Shown here one piece after another: positions 1-7,548 of a DNA stretch of 47,163 bases. Both the position numbers and the translations under genes were made by a program. Positions within the stretch are counted from its first letter, which is position 1; each line of letters begins with the position of its first letter. The notes beneath the pieces were generated by a model. It was not told where the DNA came from and ran no database searches. It worked only from the letters and a program-made list of their open reading frames with translations. Source of the DNA: Stappia sp. TSB10P1A (GTDB lineage: Bacteria > Pseudomonadota > Alphaproteobacteria > Rhizobiales > Stappiaceae); assembly GCF_900185725.1 (NCBI RefSeq), contig NZ_FYAU01000030.1, forward strand, positions 1-47,163, in the 5' to 3' direction.

Positions 1-96
1 TCCACATGGGAGCGCGGCACCAAGCCAATCCCTGAGACCGGCGAGCTGCGCCTCGCCCTGGCCGCGCTGCTGGCCGGCCTGGAGCCCGTCGAATAG
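1..96 (+). CDS. C-terminal fragment of a possible HTH (XRE-like) regulator
   Basis: The first 31 codons are open from the window edge to a TAG at 94-96; the start lies outside the window. The visible peptide begins STWERGTKP and ends in a leucine/alanine-rich helix. STWERG resembles the end of the recognition helix in XRE/HTH_3 regulators (usual pattern SxWExG). Family assignment from so short a tail is weak; it could be the end of any small helical protein. The gene is followed by a stretch without genes. Confidence 0.45.
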   Translation, partial: STWERGTKPIPETGELRLALAALLAGLEPVE

Positions 97-609
97 GCGC
101 TTTCGGCGCGATTTGAAATTTCCCACCTTCGGCACCTTTTGGAGACGGCATGGCGGCGGACTTTCGCAGAAATCCGCCATTTTCTTGTGGTGGGAACGCG
201 TCGGCCAATCAGGTGTTTCAGTTCCCACCATCAAAGTGGTGGTTGGCGGTTTTCCGCCGTTCTTGCCGCTCGATATCGAGCGCCGGCCGGTCTTTTGGGC
301 TCGAATTGCCAAGTGATCTTGCGCTGCCTATCCGATCGACGGCGCGCGGCTTTCCGCTGCACAACCCCGTCAAACCCCGCACAAATCCTTGATTTCCCAC
401 GGCGTCTCGACGTGTTTCCGGCCCTCCCCGGATCTCCCCGTCAATTGCCATCTGTTCTTGCGGGTTATACCCTTGGCCTTGCGAACCCTGCGGGTCCGAA
501 ATGCCTGCGCGATGCTCCGCCATCTCGGTCAAAATAGCGCTTCAGGCGAACGAACTACCGCCGAATGCCGCCGATATTCCCACTCTGCAGGATCGAGCGG
601 AGCACGACC
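97..609. other. Gene-free stretch with several inverted repeats
   Basis: No open frame here resembles a protein. Visible structures are a 10-bp perfect inverted repeat, TGGTGGGAAC at 188-197 and GTTCCCACCA at 221-230, with a 23-nt spacer; a hairpin GGCGG-TTTT-CCGCC at 245-258; and a 14-bp perfect palindrome GCTCGATATCGAGC at 268-281. A TTTCCCAC motif also appears near 118 and 393. No promoter, tRNA or recombinase site was recognised. Confidence 0.5.
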
Positions 610-1359
610 TCAGCCGTGGCGGGCCTGATAAAGGGCGACAGCGTCAGCTCCACCGGGAAACTGAAGCCGGCCGGACGTGTCGTGAACGGCGGCCCAGACG
701 GCCTCTGCGACATCCGTTTCCTTCGTCGTTTGCGCCGGCTTGGCGTAGGCTTCGAAGATCGGCGCCGCGAAACCGGCATAGGCCGCAGGGATGAGATCCT
801 CGACGCGCAGATCGGTGTTGTGCGCAAACCGGGTCGTCGGAGCATAGCCCGGTTCCACCAGCCTTGCGCGGACACCGAAGTGGCCAAGCTCATGGGCGAG
901 CGAGCCGGTGAAGCCCTCAATCGCCTGCTTGCTGGCGGTATAGGCGGCCGCCAGCGGCATGGAAGCCAGCGTAACGCTCGATGTCACATTGACGATGACG
1001 CCGGATCGGCGTCCGCGCATCTGCGGAATGACGGTCTGACACATCGCCATGACACCGAACGTGTTGGTGTCGAACACCTTGCGGATATGCGCCATCGGCG
1101 TCGCCTCGAAGGCTCCGACGACGCCGATGCCGGCATTGTTGACGAGCACGTCGATCGGCCCGGCGGCCTCGATGGCGGCGACGATGCTCTCTTCGCTCGT
1201 CACGTCGAGCGGCAGCATGCGCAGGTTGGACGAAACCGGCAGAAGAGCGGCGTCGGGGCGACGCATGGTCGCGATGACATTCCAGCCCTTGTCGAGGAAA
1301 TACCTCGCCGTTTCAAGGCCATAGCCCGAGGATGTGCCGGTGATCAGGATCGTTTGCAT
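610..1359 (-). CDS. Short-chain dehydrogenase/reductase (SDR)
   Basis: A classical SDR of 249 aa, a cytosolic NAD(P)-dependent oxidoreductase of unknown substrate. The Rossmann motif TGTSSGYG is at about residues 7-14, NNAG near 74-77, and the catalytic YxxxK (YTASK) near 139-143, with a serine-rich strand (NVTSS) before it. The start at 1359 gives the usual SDR N-terminus (MQTILITG) and has GGAAG 5 nt upstream. An in-frame ATG at 1371 is an alternative. The gene lies downstream of the AraC-type regulator on the same strand and may be its target or be co-transcribed. The substrate cannot be read from the sequence. Confidence 0.88.
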   Translation of the reverse strand: MQTILITGTSSGYGLETARYFLDKGWNVIATMRRPDAALLPVSSNLRMLPLDVTSEESIVAAIEAAGPIDVLVNNAGIGVVGAFEATPMAHIRKVFDTNTFGVMAMCQTVIPQMRGRRSGVIVNVTSSVTLASMPLAAAYTASKQAIEGFTGSLAHELGHFGVRARLVEPGYAPTTRFAHNTDLRVEDLIPAAYAGFAAPIFEAYAKPAQTTKETDVAEAVWAAVHDTSGRLQFPGGADAVALYQARHG

Positions 1360-1482
1360 GGGAGCTTCCATTCGTTTCGGATGGCTCCGTGATAGCTTCA
1401 AAGGTCGAGACGATATATAATCCAAAGTCCATTATCGTTTTCCAATCGTCCATATCGGCAGAGGCAGCCTGGTATCGAGACT

Positions 1483-2418
1483 TCAGCGTGGCTCGCTCTC
1501 GATCCTAGCCGGTTCACCGGCACTGCTGCTCCGAGCAAATTTTCCGGGTGGACAGCCGAGCCGCTTTCGAAAGGCCGTGCTGAAGGCGCTGGCGGATTCG
1601 TAGCCGATCTCGTCGGCGATCCGGTCCAGCGTCTTGGTTCCCCGTAGCAGGGCGTCCTTCGCCAGCGCCATCCGCCAGCGGACGAGATATTCGATCGGAC
1701 CGCAGCCGAGGACCGCGCCGAAGCGCGCGGCGAAGGCGGAGCGCGACTGCCCGGCGATCCGGGCGAGACCGGCGACCGTCCAGTCGGCGCGTACATCGGC
1801 GTGCATGGCGCCGAGGACGCGCGCCAGAGCAGGATCGCGCATCCCGTTGAGAAGACCGGCGCGATCATCGTCGGTCGCGACACCGCGCAAGCGCAAGGCT
1901 TCGATAAGCAAAACCTCCAGCAGCCGCCGGAGGATCATGTCCTTGCCCGGCTCGTCGCCGCTGCATTCCTCCATGATGAGGTCGATCACCCGCCTGAACC
2001 GCACCGATCGCCCTTCCGAGGGTGGGACATGGATCATCCGCGGCAGCAGGGCGAGCAGGAGCGGAGCGTTGGCCGCCTCGATGCGAAAGGTGCCGCCCAG
2101 CGATTCGAAGTCCGCCTCTCCCTCCTGCTCGCCATGGCGGGCGGGCACGTCCATCGGGTCGCGCGGCTCACAGGCGATGGCGGGATGGCTGCTCAAGGTG
2201 AAGGCCGGGGTTGCAGGCAGAAGGAGAAAGGCGCCCTTTTCCAGCTTCAGGGGCTGCTCTCCCTCGAAAGCGATCCAGCATGCGCCTTTCAGAATGATCG
2301 TGAAGCCTGGAGCGTCGTAAGCCGCATAGCGAACGCCCCAGTGACCCCGCCCGGTAATGGGCTTGGAGATGGCCGTGTTCGGCCGGAGCAGAGCTATCAC
2401 ATCGCTGAGAGGGTCCAT
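1483..2418 (-). CDS. AraC-family transcriptional regulator
   Basis: A 311-aa regulator. The N-terminal half is a cupin-type ligand domain of the AraC_binding/cupin_6 class (glycine- and hydrophobic-rich, with FLLLPATPAF near residues 65-75). The C-terminal hundred residues hold the double helix-turn-helix of the AraC/XylS family: LARIAGQSRSAFAARF is the first HTH and IADEIGYESASAFSTAF the second, followed by the usual PPGKFAR motif. It sits directly upstream of the SDR gene with a 123-bp gap, on the same strand, and probably controls it. Cupin_6 AraC proteins often regulate adjacent oxidoreductases. The effector is unknown. The Shine-Dalgarno sequence is weak. Confidence 0.9.
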   Translation of the reverse strand: MDPLSDVIALLRPNTAISKPITGRGHWGVRYAAYDAPGFTIILKGACWIAFEGEQPLKLEKGAFLLLPATPAFTLSSHPAIACEPRDPMDVPARHGEQEGEADFESLGGTFRIEAANAPLLLALLPRMIHVPPSEGRSVRFRRVIDLIMEECSGDEPGKDMILRRLLEVLLIEALRLRGVATDDDRAGLLNGMRDPALARVLGAMHADVRADWTVAGLARIAGQSRSAFAARFGAVLGCGPIEYLVRWRMALAKDALLRGTKTLDRIADEIGYESASAFSTAFRKRLGCPPGKFARSSSAGEPARIESEPR

Positions 2419-2676
2419 ATGGACTGTCCGTAATTAATACCCGCTGCTCGTTTATATGCCGTCCTGCCCTCGTCTTCCAGCACGCAAGGGTCGGCAGATC
2501 TCGCGGTCTGCCCACCGGGAGCCCGATATCATCGCCGTTTGTCACCCAATCACCGCCGAAAACCGCAGGCCCCAAAGCCACATGGCGCCCCCCTGTTCTA
2601 CGCCGCAGCCCCAGATATCTTGGTGGCAGTTACCAGCTCATTCGGCGCAATAGAGGCAGCTTGTGCCCTCTTTCTA

Positions 2677-3423
2677 TCACCGTGCCATCAGCGCGAACAC
2701 GCCCCAGCCCAGGTATTCACGCGTGTAGCTGGCGTGTCGCAACGGTTCCGAGGCCAATTGGGTTCGAACATCTTTCGCGAATTCGTCCTCGGGATTTGCA
2801 TCGAGCCATCGGCGCATGGTGAGCCACTTGGCTGCTTCGTACCTGTCCCAGCCGTCCTGATTTGCCAAGACCATTTCCACGACGTCGTGGTCGAGGTCGC
2901 CGAACGACGAAAGAAGTTCCGGAAGCAAGAGAAAGTCCGAGATGGAACCGGCGCGGCATGCCTTGGCGACGTCTTCCGTCGGCGGCCTTCGCAGCCAGTA
3001 TGGTTCGCCGATGAGGGTGATCCCGCCAGGGAGAAGGCTCTTCGCCAGAAGCTCAATGGTGCCGGCGACACCCCCACCGATCCAAGTGGCTCCGACGCAG
3101 GCTGCCACACCAACCTTTTCGTCGGCGACGTAGCCGGCTGCGTCGCCGTGGATGAACTCGACTCGATCGGCCACGCCGAGTTCTTCAGCGCGCAGTTTCG
3201 CGTGCTCGGTGAACAACCGGCTCATGTCGACACCGGTGCCGGTGATGCCGTGGTCGCGGGCCCAGGTGCACAACATCTCGCCCGAGCCGCTTCCGAGGTC
3301 GAGCACGCGAGTTCCCGGGGGCAGGCGCAACGCCGCTCCGAGAGTGGCGAGCTTTTCGGGCGTGAACGGGTTGTGGATGCGATGGGCGCTTTCGGTGATG
3401 TTGAAGATGCGCGGGATGTCCAC
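2677..3423 (-). CDS. Class I SAM-dependent methyltransferase
   Basis: A 248-aa cytosolic methyltransferase. Motif I (VLDLGSGSG) lies near residues 40-48, an acidic residue ending strand 2 is in TGVDMS, and motif II is near EFIHGDAAGY. The product is a Methyltransf_11/25-type fold. The C-terminal half (LTMRRWLDANPEDEFAK) has no recognised function, so the substrate is unknown. The start is GTG at 3423, preceded by AGGAG with an 8-nt spacer; no ATG start fits the fold as well. It stands alone, with gene-free DNA on both sides. Confidence 0.85.
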   Translation of the reverse strand: MDIPRIFNITESAHRIHNPFTPEKLATLGAALRLPPGTRVLDLGSGSGEMLCTWARDHGITGTGVDMSRLFTEHAKLRAEELGVADRVEFIHGDAAGYVADEKVGVAACVGATWIGGGVAGTIELLAKSLLPGGITLIGEPYWLRRPPTEDVAKACRAGSISDFLLLPELLSSFGDLDHDVVEMVLANQDGWDRYEAAKWLTMRRWLDANPEDEFAKDVRTQLASEPLRHASYTREYLGWGVFALMAR

Positions 3424-3723
3424 TGCCGAAACTCCTGGGGGGTGAAATCCACTCGAACCGACCGGAACCGGTCTTTCAGGGCAATTTGTTCATGGCTCTG
3501 TTCGGCGAAGCATAGGGGGTAATCGCGGAAACGTCGTTCTGCGTTTCGTCGCACTCCGGCCGCCATCCTTTCGCTCATGGCAGTCCCGGTTCGCTCGGCG
3601 CTTCCGCTGGGGCGGTCTGACCGGCCGGCCCGCAGTCGCCCGCTGGGATCCGAGTGCGAAATGTCTCCCGAAACCTCGGCCGCCGCACCTGAAGGGCGGC
3701 GCCGCGCACGACTGCCGCCCGTA
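3424..3723. other. Gene-free spacer
   Basis: About 300 bp between the methyltransferase start and the toxin-antitoxin promoter. Open frames here are on the wrong strand for their neighbours and look like nothing known. No terminator or conserved RNA was recognised. Confidence 0.4.
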
Positions 3724-3752
3724 TTGACATTGTAGATACGGGCCAGCATATT
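3724..3752 (+). promoter_or_regulatory. Sigma-70-type promoter of the toxin-antitoxin operon
   Basis: TTGACA at 3724-3729 and CATATT at 3747-3752 are separated by exactly 17 bp, a near-consensus housekeeping promoter. Short arms GTAT (3721-3724) and ATAC (3736-3739) flank the -35 region and could be part of an antitoxin operator (inference). Transcription would start near 3759. Confidence 0.7.
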
Positions 3753-3810
3753 TTCGGGCATGTCGAAAGCTCGCAGTCCCTCCTCCGAAAGCCCCGATCA
3801 GGAGGCCGTA

Positions 3811-4101
3811 ATGGTCGCCGAGCGCTCTTCGGCTGCCGAGACGAAGGGGAGCATCAATCTGCGGATTGAGGCGAACACCCGTCAACTGATCGACGATGCG
3901 GCAGCGGTGCTGGGCAAGACGCGCACGGAGTTCATGGTCGAAAGCGCCCGGCGGCAGGCGATTGATGTGCTGCTCGACCAACGGCTGTTCGTGCTCGATT
4001 GCGAGCGTTACGATGCTTTCATGCACGCGCTCGACAATCCGCCCGCACCGGGGCCGAAGCTGCGGTCTCTGCTGCGCCGGGTGCCGGCATGGCAGAAGTA
4101 G
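3811..4101 (+). CDS. DUF1778 ribbon-helix-helix antitoxin (TacA-like)
   Basis: The start at 3811 is chosen because AGGAGG (3800-3805) lies 5 nt before this ATG; it gives a 96-aa protein. An upstream in-frame ATG at 3760 would need leaderless translation from the predicted promoter. The core INLRIEANTRQLIDDAA, followed by a helix with TRTEFMVESARRQA, is the ribbon-helix-helix DNA-binding part of DUF1778/TacA antitoxins. The C-terminal tail (DRYDAF-type helix, LDNPPAPG, then basic residues) is the toxin-neutralising segment of this family. The gene overlaps the GNAT gene by 13 bp, the classic antitoxin-first arrangement. It is expected to repress its own promoter together with the toxin. Confidence 0.9.
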   Translation: MVAERSSAAETKGSINLRIEANTRQLIDDAAAVLGKTRTEFMVESARRQAIDVLLDQRLFVLDCERYDAFMHALDNPPAPGPKLRSLLRRVPAWQK

Positions 4102-4619
4102 AGGGCGCATCGGAGCGCCCCGACATTCATCTCTCGGCTCCCGTTCCCTTGACCGCTGAACACGACGTGTCGGGTTTCGACTGCGGCGAGCCAGCGCTGA
4201 ATGACTGGCTGCGTCACCGAGCCTTGAAGGACGAAAGCCGCTTCTCCCGCACCTATGTCGTCTGCCGGGGAAATCGGGTAGTCGCCTATTTCTGTATCTC
4301 GGCCGGAGCGGTCGAGCGCGGGGCCGCTCCCGGCAAGGTACGGCGCAATGCGCCCGAAACGATTCCGGTCTCCGTGATCGGGCGCTTGGCGGTCGATCGC
4401 GATGACGCGGGGAAAGGTCTCGGCGCCGATATTCTTTCGGATGCGTTGCGCCGGATCGCCCTCGCCTCCCAGAGCATCGGCATTGGCGCTGTGCTGGTCC
4501 ATGCAAAGGACGATGCCGCCAAGCGGTTTTACCTCCGCTGCGCCGAGTTCATCGAGTACCCGCAAGACAGCCGCACGCTGTTTCTCCCCATTGAAACGGT
4601 CGTTGCTGCGTTCAGCTAA
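4089..4619 (+). CDS. GNAT acetyltransferase toxin (TacT-like)
   Basis: A GNAT-fold protein of 176 aa. Family members of this context acetylate the amino group of charged aminoacyl-tRNAs and stop translation. Features seen: FDCGEPALNDWL near residues 29-40, the hallmark N-terminal helix of TacT/AtaT-type toxins; the acetyl-CoA loop DRDDAGKGLGADIL near residues 101-114; and a late tyrosine in RFYLR, the proposed general acid. The ATG at 4089 lies within the end of the DUF1778 gene, so translation is probably coupled. The amino-acid specificity of the tRNA target cannot be predicted. Confidence 0.88.
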   Translation: MAEVEGASERPDIHLSAPVPLTAEHDVSGFDCGEPALNDWLRHRALKDESRFSRTYVVCRGNRVVAYFCISAGAVERGAAPGKVRRNAPETIPVSVIGRLAVDRDDAGKGLGADILSDALRRIALASQSIGIGAVLVHAKDDAAKRFYLRCAEFIEYPQDSRTLFLPIETVVAAFS

Positions 4620-4700
4620 CTCGTGGACTCATATTGTCCCGGAAACGGCGTCTGGCCCGGCAATGATATGCTAGGAGGAGCGCGGCTTTAAGACCCGCCG

Positions 4701-4735
4701 GTCACGGGTCCTGAAGTCACGGGTCCTGACGTCAC
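4701..4735. repeat. 15-bp tandem duplication at the 3' end of the SoxR gene
   Basis: GTCACGGGTCCTGA plus one variable base occurs at 4701-4715 and 4716-4730, and a third copy begins at 4731. The partial third copy contains the stop codon of the SoxR gene. It looks like a slippage duplication at the gene end. Confidence 0.75.
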
Positions 4736-5172
4736 ACGCCCTGAATCAGTCGGGCACCGGGGCCGTCTTTCGCCAGTTCATCATTCTCGTTGACCAGAGG
4801 GCAGCGCTGCACGCTCAGGCATCCGCAGCCGATGCATATCGCCATCTTGTCGCGCAGCGCCGTGAGCAGTTCGATCCGCCGCGTCAGACCGTCGTGCCAG
4901 TTTTCGGCGATGCGCTCCCAGTCATGTGTGTCGGGGGACGCATCCCTTGGCAGTTGCGACAGGGCTTCGGCGATCTCGGCAAGTGGGACGCCCGCGCTCT
5001 GTGCAATCTTTATGACCGTCACCCGTCTCAGGATTTCGCGCCGATAGACCCGATGATTGGCCGACGTCCTTTCGGATGCGATCAGCCCCTTGCGCTCATA
5101 GAAGTGGAGCGTGGAGACGGGCAACCCGCTGCGGCGCGAGAGTTCGCCGACGGACAATTCCTTCTTCGCCAT
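4732..5172 (-). CDS. soxR: Redox-sensitive MerR-family regulator SoxR
   Basis: A 146-aa MerR-family activator that senses redox-cycling compounds through a [2Fe-2S] cluster. The N-terminal winged helix (SVGELSRRSGLPVSTLHFYE) is followed by the dimerisation helix and the cluster motif CIGCGCLSVQRC, with cysteines at residues 113, 116, 118 and 124: the C-x2-C-x-C-x5-C spacing specific to SoxR. The start at 5172 has AAGGAGG 6 nt upstream; upstream in-frame codons have no support. It is transcribed away from an MFS gene, and a perfect SoxR box lies between them. In non-enteric bacteria SoxR usually controls efflux and redox genes directly rather than soxS, as this layout suggests. Confidence 0.95.
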   Translation of the reverse strand: MAKKELSVGELSRRSGLPVSTLHFYERKGLIASERTSANHRVYRREILRRVTVIKIAQSAGVPLAEIAEALSQLPRDASPDTHDWERIAENWHDGLTRRIELLTALRDKMAICIGCGCLSVQRCPLVNENDELAKDGPGARLIQGV

Positions 5173-5183
5173 ACGAAACCTCC

Positions 5184-5214
5184 TTGACCTCAACCAATGT
5201 TGAGGTCGTAGCAG
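5184..5214 (+). promoter_or_regulatory. SoxR box inside a MerR-type promoter
   Basis: A perfect 22-bp dyad lies at 5186-5207: GACCTCAAC, four spacer bases, GTTGAGGTC. It matches the SoxR box pattern CCTCAA...TTGAGG. It sits between a -35 (TTGACC, 5184-5189) and a -10-like element (TAGCAG, 5209-5214) with a 19-bp spacer, the stretched spacing typical of MerR-activated promoters. It points toward the MFS gene. Confidence 0.9.
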
Positions 5215-5238
5215 CATGTCCGTCAACAGGAGACGGAC

Positions 5239-6678
5239 ATGGCAGGCATGAACACCGAGGCAGGGAATGACACGCAGACTTTCGTGTCATGGAGGGAGTT
5301 TGTCGGAAGCCCGTATGCCGCATCTCTGGCCCTGGTTTGCCTCGCCGTCTGGCTGCACGCGGCCGACAGCCTGATCGTCGCCACCATGCTCCCCTCCATC
5401 GTGGCCGAGATCGGCGGCGCCGCCCTGGTGGGCTGGTCGGTCTCGCTCTACGAAATCGGGTCGATCGTCGCGGGGGCGGCCAGCGCGCTGCTGATCCTGC
5501 GCTTCGGCCTGCGCGCGCCGATGAGCCTGGCGGCCATCCTGTTTGGGTTCGGTTGCCTCCTCAGCGCCGTCAGCCCGACCATGCCGTTGCTTCTGGCAGG
5601 GCGCGCCTTGCAAGGCATCGGCGGCGGCGGTCTGGTGGCGATGGGTTTCGTCGCAGTCGGCCTGATCTTCCCGCGCCGCTACATCGCGCGTGCCATGGCT
5701 GCCGTTTCGACCCTTTGGGGCGTCTCGGCGTTCGCCGGGCCGCTGGTCGGCGGCGTCTTCGTGGACTATGCGACCTGGCGCTGGGGCTTCGCCTTCTTTG
5801 CCTGCCAGGCATTCGCCCTCGCCCTCTGGATCGTCTTGCGAAACGAGGCGGGCGTGACACGATCCACGGCCGACGCTGCCGGGCTCCCTGTCAGGCGTCT
5901 GGCCTTGTTGTGCCTCGCCGTCGTCCTGGTCGCCTTTGGCGGCGTCGAGGTCTCGGTCCTGCGAACGGTCCCATCCGTTGCCGCAGGCCTTGCTTGCCTG
6001 ATCGGATTTCTGTGGCTGGACCAGCGCGCAGGGGCCAACCGCCTTCTTCCGCCTCGCCCGGTCGATCCCACGCGCCCGTCAGGCGCCGCGCTGATCATGA
6101 TCGTGTCCATGTCGATGGCGACCATCGCCGTCACCGCGTTCGGGCCGCTCCTGGTCACGGCGATCCATGGCGTCTCCGCGCTGACCGCCGGCTACATCAT
6201 AGCCTGTTCGTCCATCGGCTGGTCGGTGATGGCCGTTCTGGTCAGCGGCTTGGCCGAGCGGTTCGACCGGCTGGCGATCGCTCTCGGCATGGCGGTGGTG
6301 GCCCTCAGCATCCTCGGCTTTCTCCATGCGGTTCCCAATGGCCCCGTCTGGCTGATCGCGGTTTATGCGACGATGGAGGGTGCCGGCTTCGGGATGGCCT
6401 GGACGTTCATTCTCAGGCGAACGATGAGGCTCGTCGAGGCCGACGAGGTTGAGCGGATTTCCGCCGCGATCCCCACGATGCAGAGGCTCGGCTACGCTCT
6501 CGGCGCCGCCTATGTCGGGATCGTGGCGAATGCATCGGGTCTGCTGTCGATGGAGACAGCCGCCGATGCTGCCAAGGTCGCCCGATGGATCTTCGCGTCC
6601 TGTGTGCCCTTCGCGGCCATCGGTCTCGCCGCCATGAGCGGATTGCTGCGCGACCGGCAGGTGACGCCGCGACCGTGA
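5239..6678 (+). CDS. MFS drug/efflux transporter (SoxR target)
   Basis: An inner-membrane protein of 479 aa with about 14 hydrophobic segments, of the DHA2/EmrB type. It shows LASLVCLAVW-like first membrane helix, an acidic residue in helix 1, the RALQGIGGGG motif of antiporters near residue 125 (the helix 4 arginine), and FAGPLVGGVFVD near 165, which is motif C of drug/H+ antiporters. The start at 5239 has AGGAGA 5 nt upstream; ATG at 5248 is a minor alternative. The adjacent SoxR box indicates induction by redox-active compounds, so the likely role is export of phenazine- or quinone-like molecules (inference from SoxR biology). Confidence 0.9.
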   Translation: MAGMNTEAGNDTQTFVSWREFVGSPYAASLALVCLAVWLHAADSLIVATMLPSIVAEIGGAALVGWSVSLYEIGSIVAGAASALLILRFGLRAPMSLAAILFGFGCLLSAVSPTMPLLLAGRALQGIGGGGLVAMGFVAVGLIFPRRYIARAMAAVSTLWGVSAFAGPLVGGVFVDYATWRWGFAFFACQAFALALWIVLRNEAGVTRSTADAAGLPVRRLALLCLAVVLVAFGGVEVSVLRTVPSVAAGLACLIGFLWLDQRAGANRLLPPRPVDPTRPSGAALIMIVSMSMATIAVTAFGPLLVTAIHGVSALTAGYIIACSSIGWSVMAVLVSGLAERFDRLAIALGMAVVALSILGFLHAVPNGPVWLIAVYATMEGAGFGMAWTFILRRTMRLVEADEVERISAAIPTMQRLGYALGAAYVGIVANASGLLSMETAADAAKVARWIFASCVPFAAIGLAAMSGLLRDRQVTPRP

Positions 6679-6745
6679 GCGAAACGGCATGCGCGCAAGG
6701 ATCAGGGCCGGGACAACAGCATCGCCCAGGACCCCGCCCTGCCCC

Positions 6746-7396
6746 TCACCTCGCCGGCCACAGGCCCAGCATGGCGATGATCTGCCGGGCCGCCTCGTCG
6801 AAATCGCTCTTGCGGAGCTTCGGCACTTCCAGCGTGGTGGCCGCCATCGGCGCGAAATCGGCGAAGTACTGGGTGGTCGACCACAGCATGATCAACAGGT
6901 ATCGCGGGTCGACCCGGTTGCACTTGCCCTCGTCGACCCAGCGCTGCACCACCTCGCAGGCCTCCCGCGTCACCGCCTGGACATGCCGCTTCTGGCGCGG
7001 GCTGAGAAAGGTCGCCCCGCGCAGCAATTCGCCGGCGAAGAAGCGCGACTTCTCGCCATGCCGGCGCGAGAATTCCAGCTTGCCGGCGACATAATTGAAC
7101 AGCGCCTCGCGCGGGTCGAGCTCCGGGTCCAGCAGGCGCAGGGCGGAGTCCCAGTCCTGCAGCACCTCGCTGATCAGCCGCTCGTAGATCGCCGCCTTGG
7201 TCGAGAAGTAGTAATAGACGTTCGCCTTCGGCAGTCCGGCGGTCTCGGCGATCTGCGAGATCGTCGTGCCGTCATAGCCCTTGGCGGAAAACAATCTGAC
7301 CGATGCGTCAAGAATCAGCCGCTCATTGCGCGCCCGTATCCGCCCCTCGGATTCGTCCTTTGCAATGAAGGTTCTGGATTTTTCCCGGCTTTTCAT
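6746..7396 (-). CDS. RutR-like TetR-family regulator
   Basis: A 216-aa TetR-family protein. Its HTH (TTISQIAETAGLPKANVYYYFSTK) lies at about residues 40-63. The ligand domain follows E. coli RutR closely in pattern: KLEFSRRHGEKSRFFAGELL and a late segment VDPRYLLIMLWSTTQYFADFA. RutR binds uracil/thymine and controls pyrimidine utilisation. The ATG at 7396 gives the usual length, with a G-rich Shine-Dalgarno (AAGGGTGG); an earlier ATG at 7447 is unlikely. It is divergent from the nucleobase operon, and two RutR-type palindromes lie between. The ligand may be uracil or a related base (inference). Confidence 0.9.
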   Translation of the reverse strand: MKSREKSRTFIAKDESEGRIRARNERLILDASVRLFSAKGYDGTTISQIAETAGLPKANVYYYFSTKAAIYERLISEVLQDWDSALRLLDPELDPREALFNYVAGKLEFSRRHGEKSRFFAGELLRGATFLSPRQKRHVQAVTREACEVVQRWVDEGKCNRVDPRYLLIMLWSTTQYFADFAPMAATTLEVPKLRKSDFDEAARQIIAMLGLWPAR

Positions 7397-7462
7397 CGTT
7401 TCCACCCTTGTCTCTCCCCTCCTTAGCACGCGGCGGGACCGTGGCAAAGGCGATCTGAGAAC

Positions 7463-7478
7463 CTGACTATTTCGTCAG
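7463..7478. promoter_or_regulatory. Second, imperfect RutR-type operator
   Basis: CTGACTATTTCGTCAG is an imperfect palindrome with CTGAC and GTCAG outer arms and the same 16-bp layout as the neighbouring site. The two centres are 34 bp apart, about three helical turns, so cooperative binding is possible. Confidence 0.55.
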
Positions 7479-7495
7479 ATTTCTGATCGAAAAAA

Positions 7496-7513
7496 CTTGA
7501 CGAAGTCGTCAAG
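7496..7513. promoter_or_regulatory. RutR-type operator
   Basis: CTTGACGAAGTCGTCAAG is a perfect 18-bp palindrome with 8-bp arms and a 2-bp centre. It fits the E. coli RutR consensus TTGACCAnnTGGTCAA except for one symmetric base change. It lies 35 bp before the start of the uracil-DNA-glycosylase-like gene, so binding would block that promoter. Confidence 0.8.
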
Positions 7514-7548
7514 ATTCGCTCACATCGAAGGCGAATGGGAGGGGCGAT

